A stretch of 5,716 bases of DNA from a bacterium (GTDB lineage Bacteria; Fidelibacterota; Marinisomatia; Marinisomatales; JAHJCW01). The notes under the pieces were generated by a model. The model was not told the origin of the DNA, did no database searches, and saw nothing but the letters and a program-made list of their open reading frames with translations. Shown in pieces: positions 5,508-5,716 of the stretch; position 1 is the first letter of the stretch, and each line of letters opens with the position of its first letter. Position numbers and translations under genes: made by a program. The stretch is from positions 1 through 5,716 of the forward strand of contig JAUXHY010000099.1 of the NCBI GenBank assembly GCA_030621275.1. The letters run 5' to 3'.

Positions 5508-5716
5508 TTGACAATTGAAAAATCATATCGCACAGTAATAGAACCGTTTACGATTAAATCGGTTGAAACGCTGCGCTTGACATCGCGCGAAGAGCGTGAA
5601 CAATATTTAAAAGAAGCACATTATAACTTATTCAAGATCAAATCACAGCACGTACTGATTGACCTATTAACAGATAGTGGCACTGGCGCGATGAGCACTG
5701 AGCAATGGGCAGCACT
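5508..5716 (+). CDS. Tryptophanase / tyrosine phenol-lyase family enzyme, N-terminal part (runs off window)
   Basis: The first 69 residues of a PLP-dependent beta-eliminating lyase (about 460 residues when complete). The family cleaves tryptophan to indole, or tyrosine to phenol, plus pyruvate and ammonia in the cytoplasm. The visible blocks are [13 protein letters not shown] (12-24), [17 protein letters not shown] (26-42) and [13 protein letters not shown] (51-63) followed by EQWAA (65-69), which is the active-site-closing N-terminal arm and phosphate-proximal DSGT loop of TnaA and Tpl. IKSVET is Tpl-like; [11 protein letters not shown] and QWAA, as in Proteus-type tryptophanase, and DSGTGA, as in E. 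coli TnaA, lean towards tryptophanase. The distinguishing residues and the PLP lysine are beyond the window, so tnaA versus tpl is left open. The start is TTG with AGGAG six bases upstream. It lies 27 bp after the Smr gene, likely in one operon. No TnaC-like leader peptide fits in that gap. Confidence 0.88.
   Translation, partial: MTIEKSYRTVIEPFTIKSVETLRLTSREEREQYLKEAHYNLFKIKSQHVLIDLLTDSGTGAMSTEQWAA

Noticed and set aside
1..5716. Mobile element, CRISPR array, tRNA, rRNA or phage features
   Set aside because: No direct-repeat arrays, transposase or integrase motifs, or structural-RNA patterns were seen; coding genes account for nearly all bases.

Overview
The window is a compact stretch of bacterial chromosome. 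It is AT-rich, has Shine-Dalgarno sites of the AAGGA/AGGAG type, and has almost no intergenic space. The lipid-poor, Sec-type signal peptide ending in ...FGQ on a DUF4412-like protein, together with the overall gene style, suggests a Bacteroidota-like or other FCB-group organism (for example Ignavibacteria, Calditrichota or Marinimicrobia). That is an inference from style; no taxonomic marker gene is present.

Layout. (1) Plus strand, 1-2672: an amino-acid catabolism operon made of the 3' end of a lysine-ketoglutarate reductase (LKR), a complete LYS9-type saccharopine dehydrogenase (SDH), and a secreted DUF4412-like protein of unknown role. The gaps are 18 and 16 bp. (2) Minus strand, 5086-2669: an aldo/keto reductase followed after 12 bp by a class 3 (ALDH3-like) aldehyde dehydrogenase. 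The two transcription units converge and their stop codons overlap in a shared TTAA. A strong intrinsic-terminator hairpin for the plus-strand operon lies inside the 3' coding end of the aldehyde dehydrogenase. (3) Plus strand, 5160-5716: a stand-alone Smr-domain protein, then the N-terminal part of a tryptophanase/tyrosine phenol-lyase family enzyme that starts at TTG and runs off the window. A 73-bp divergent region (5087-5159) separates blocks 2 and 3.

How the genes may work together. LKR and SDH convert lysine plus 2-oxoglutarate, via saccharopine, into glutamate plus 2-aminoadipate 6-semialdehyde. The next known step is oxidation of that semialdehyde, and an aldehyde dehydrogenase lies directly alongside, although it is class 3 rather than the usual ALDH7 type. 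The tryptophanase-family gene at the right end adds another amino-acid-degrading enzyme. The window therefore looks like a peptide/amino-acid utilisation neighbourhood. No mobile element, CRISPR array, tRNA or rRNA was seen, and there is no gene-free stretch longer than 73 bp. I see no clear sign of a wholly new system; the most notable points are the terminator embedded in coding sequence, the prokaryotic split saccharopine pathway with a secreted partner, and the atypical Smr protein.
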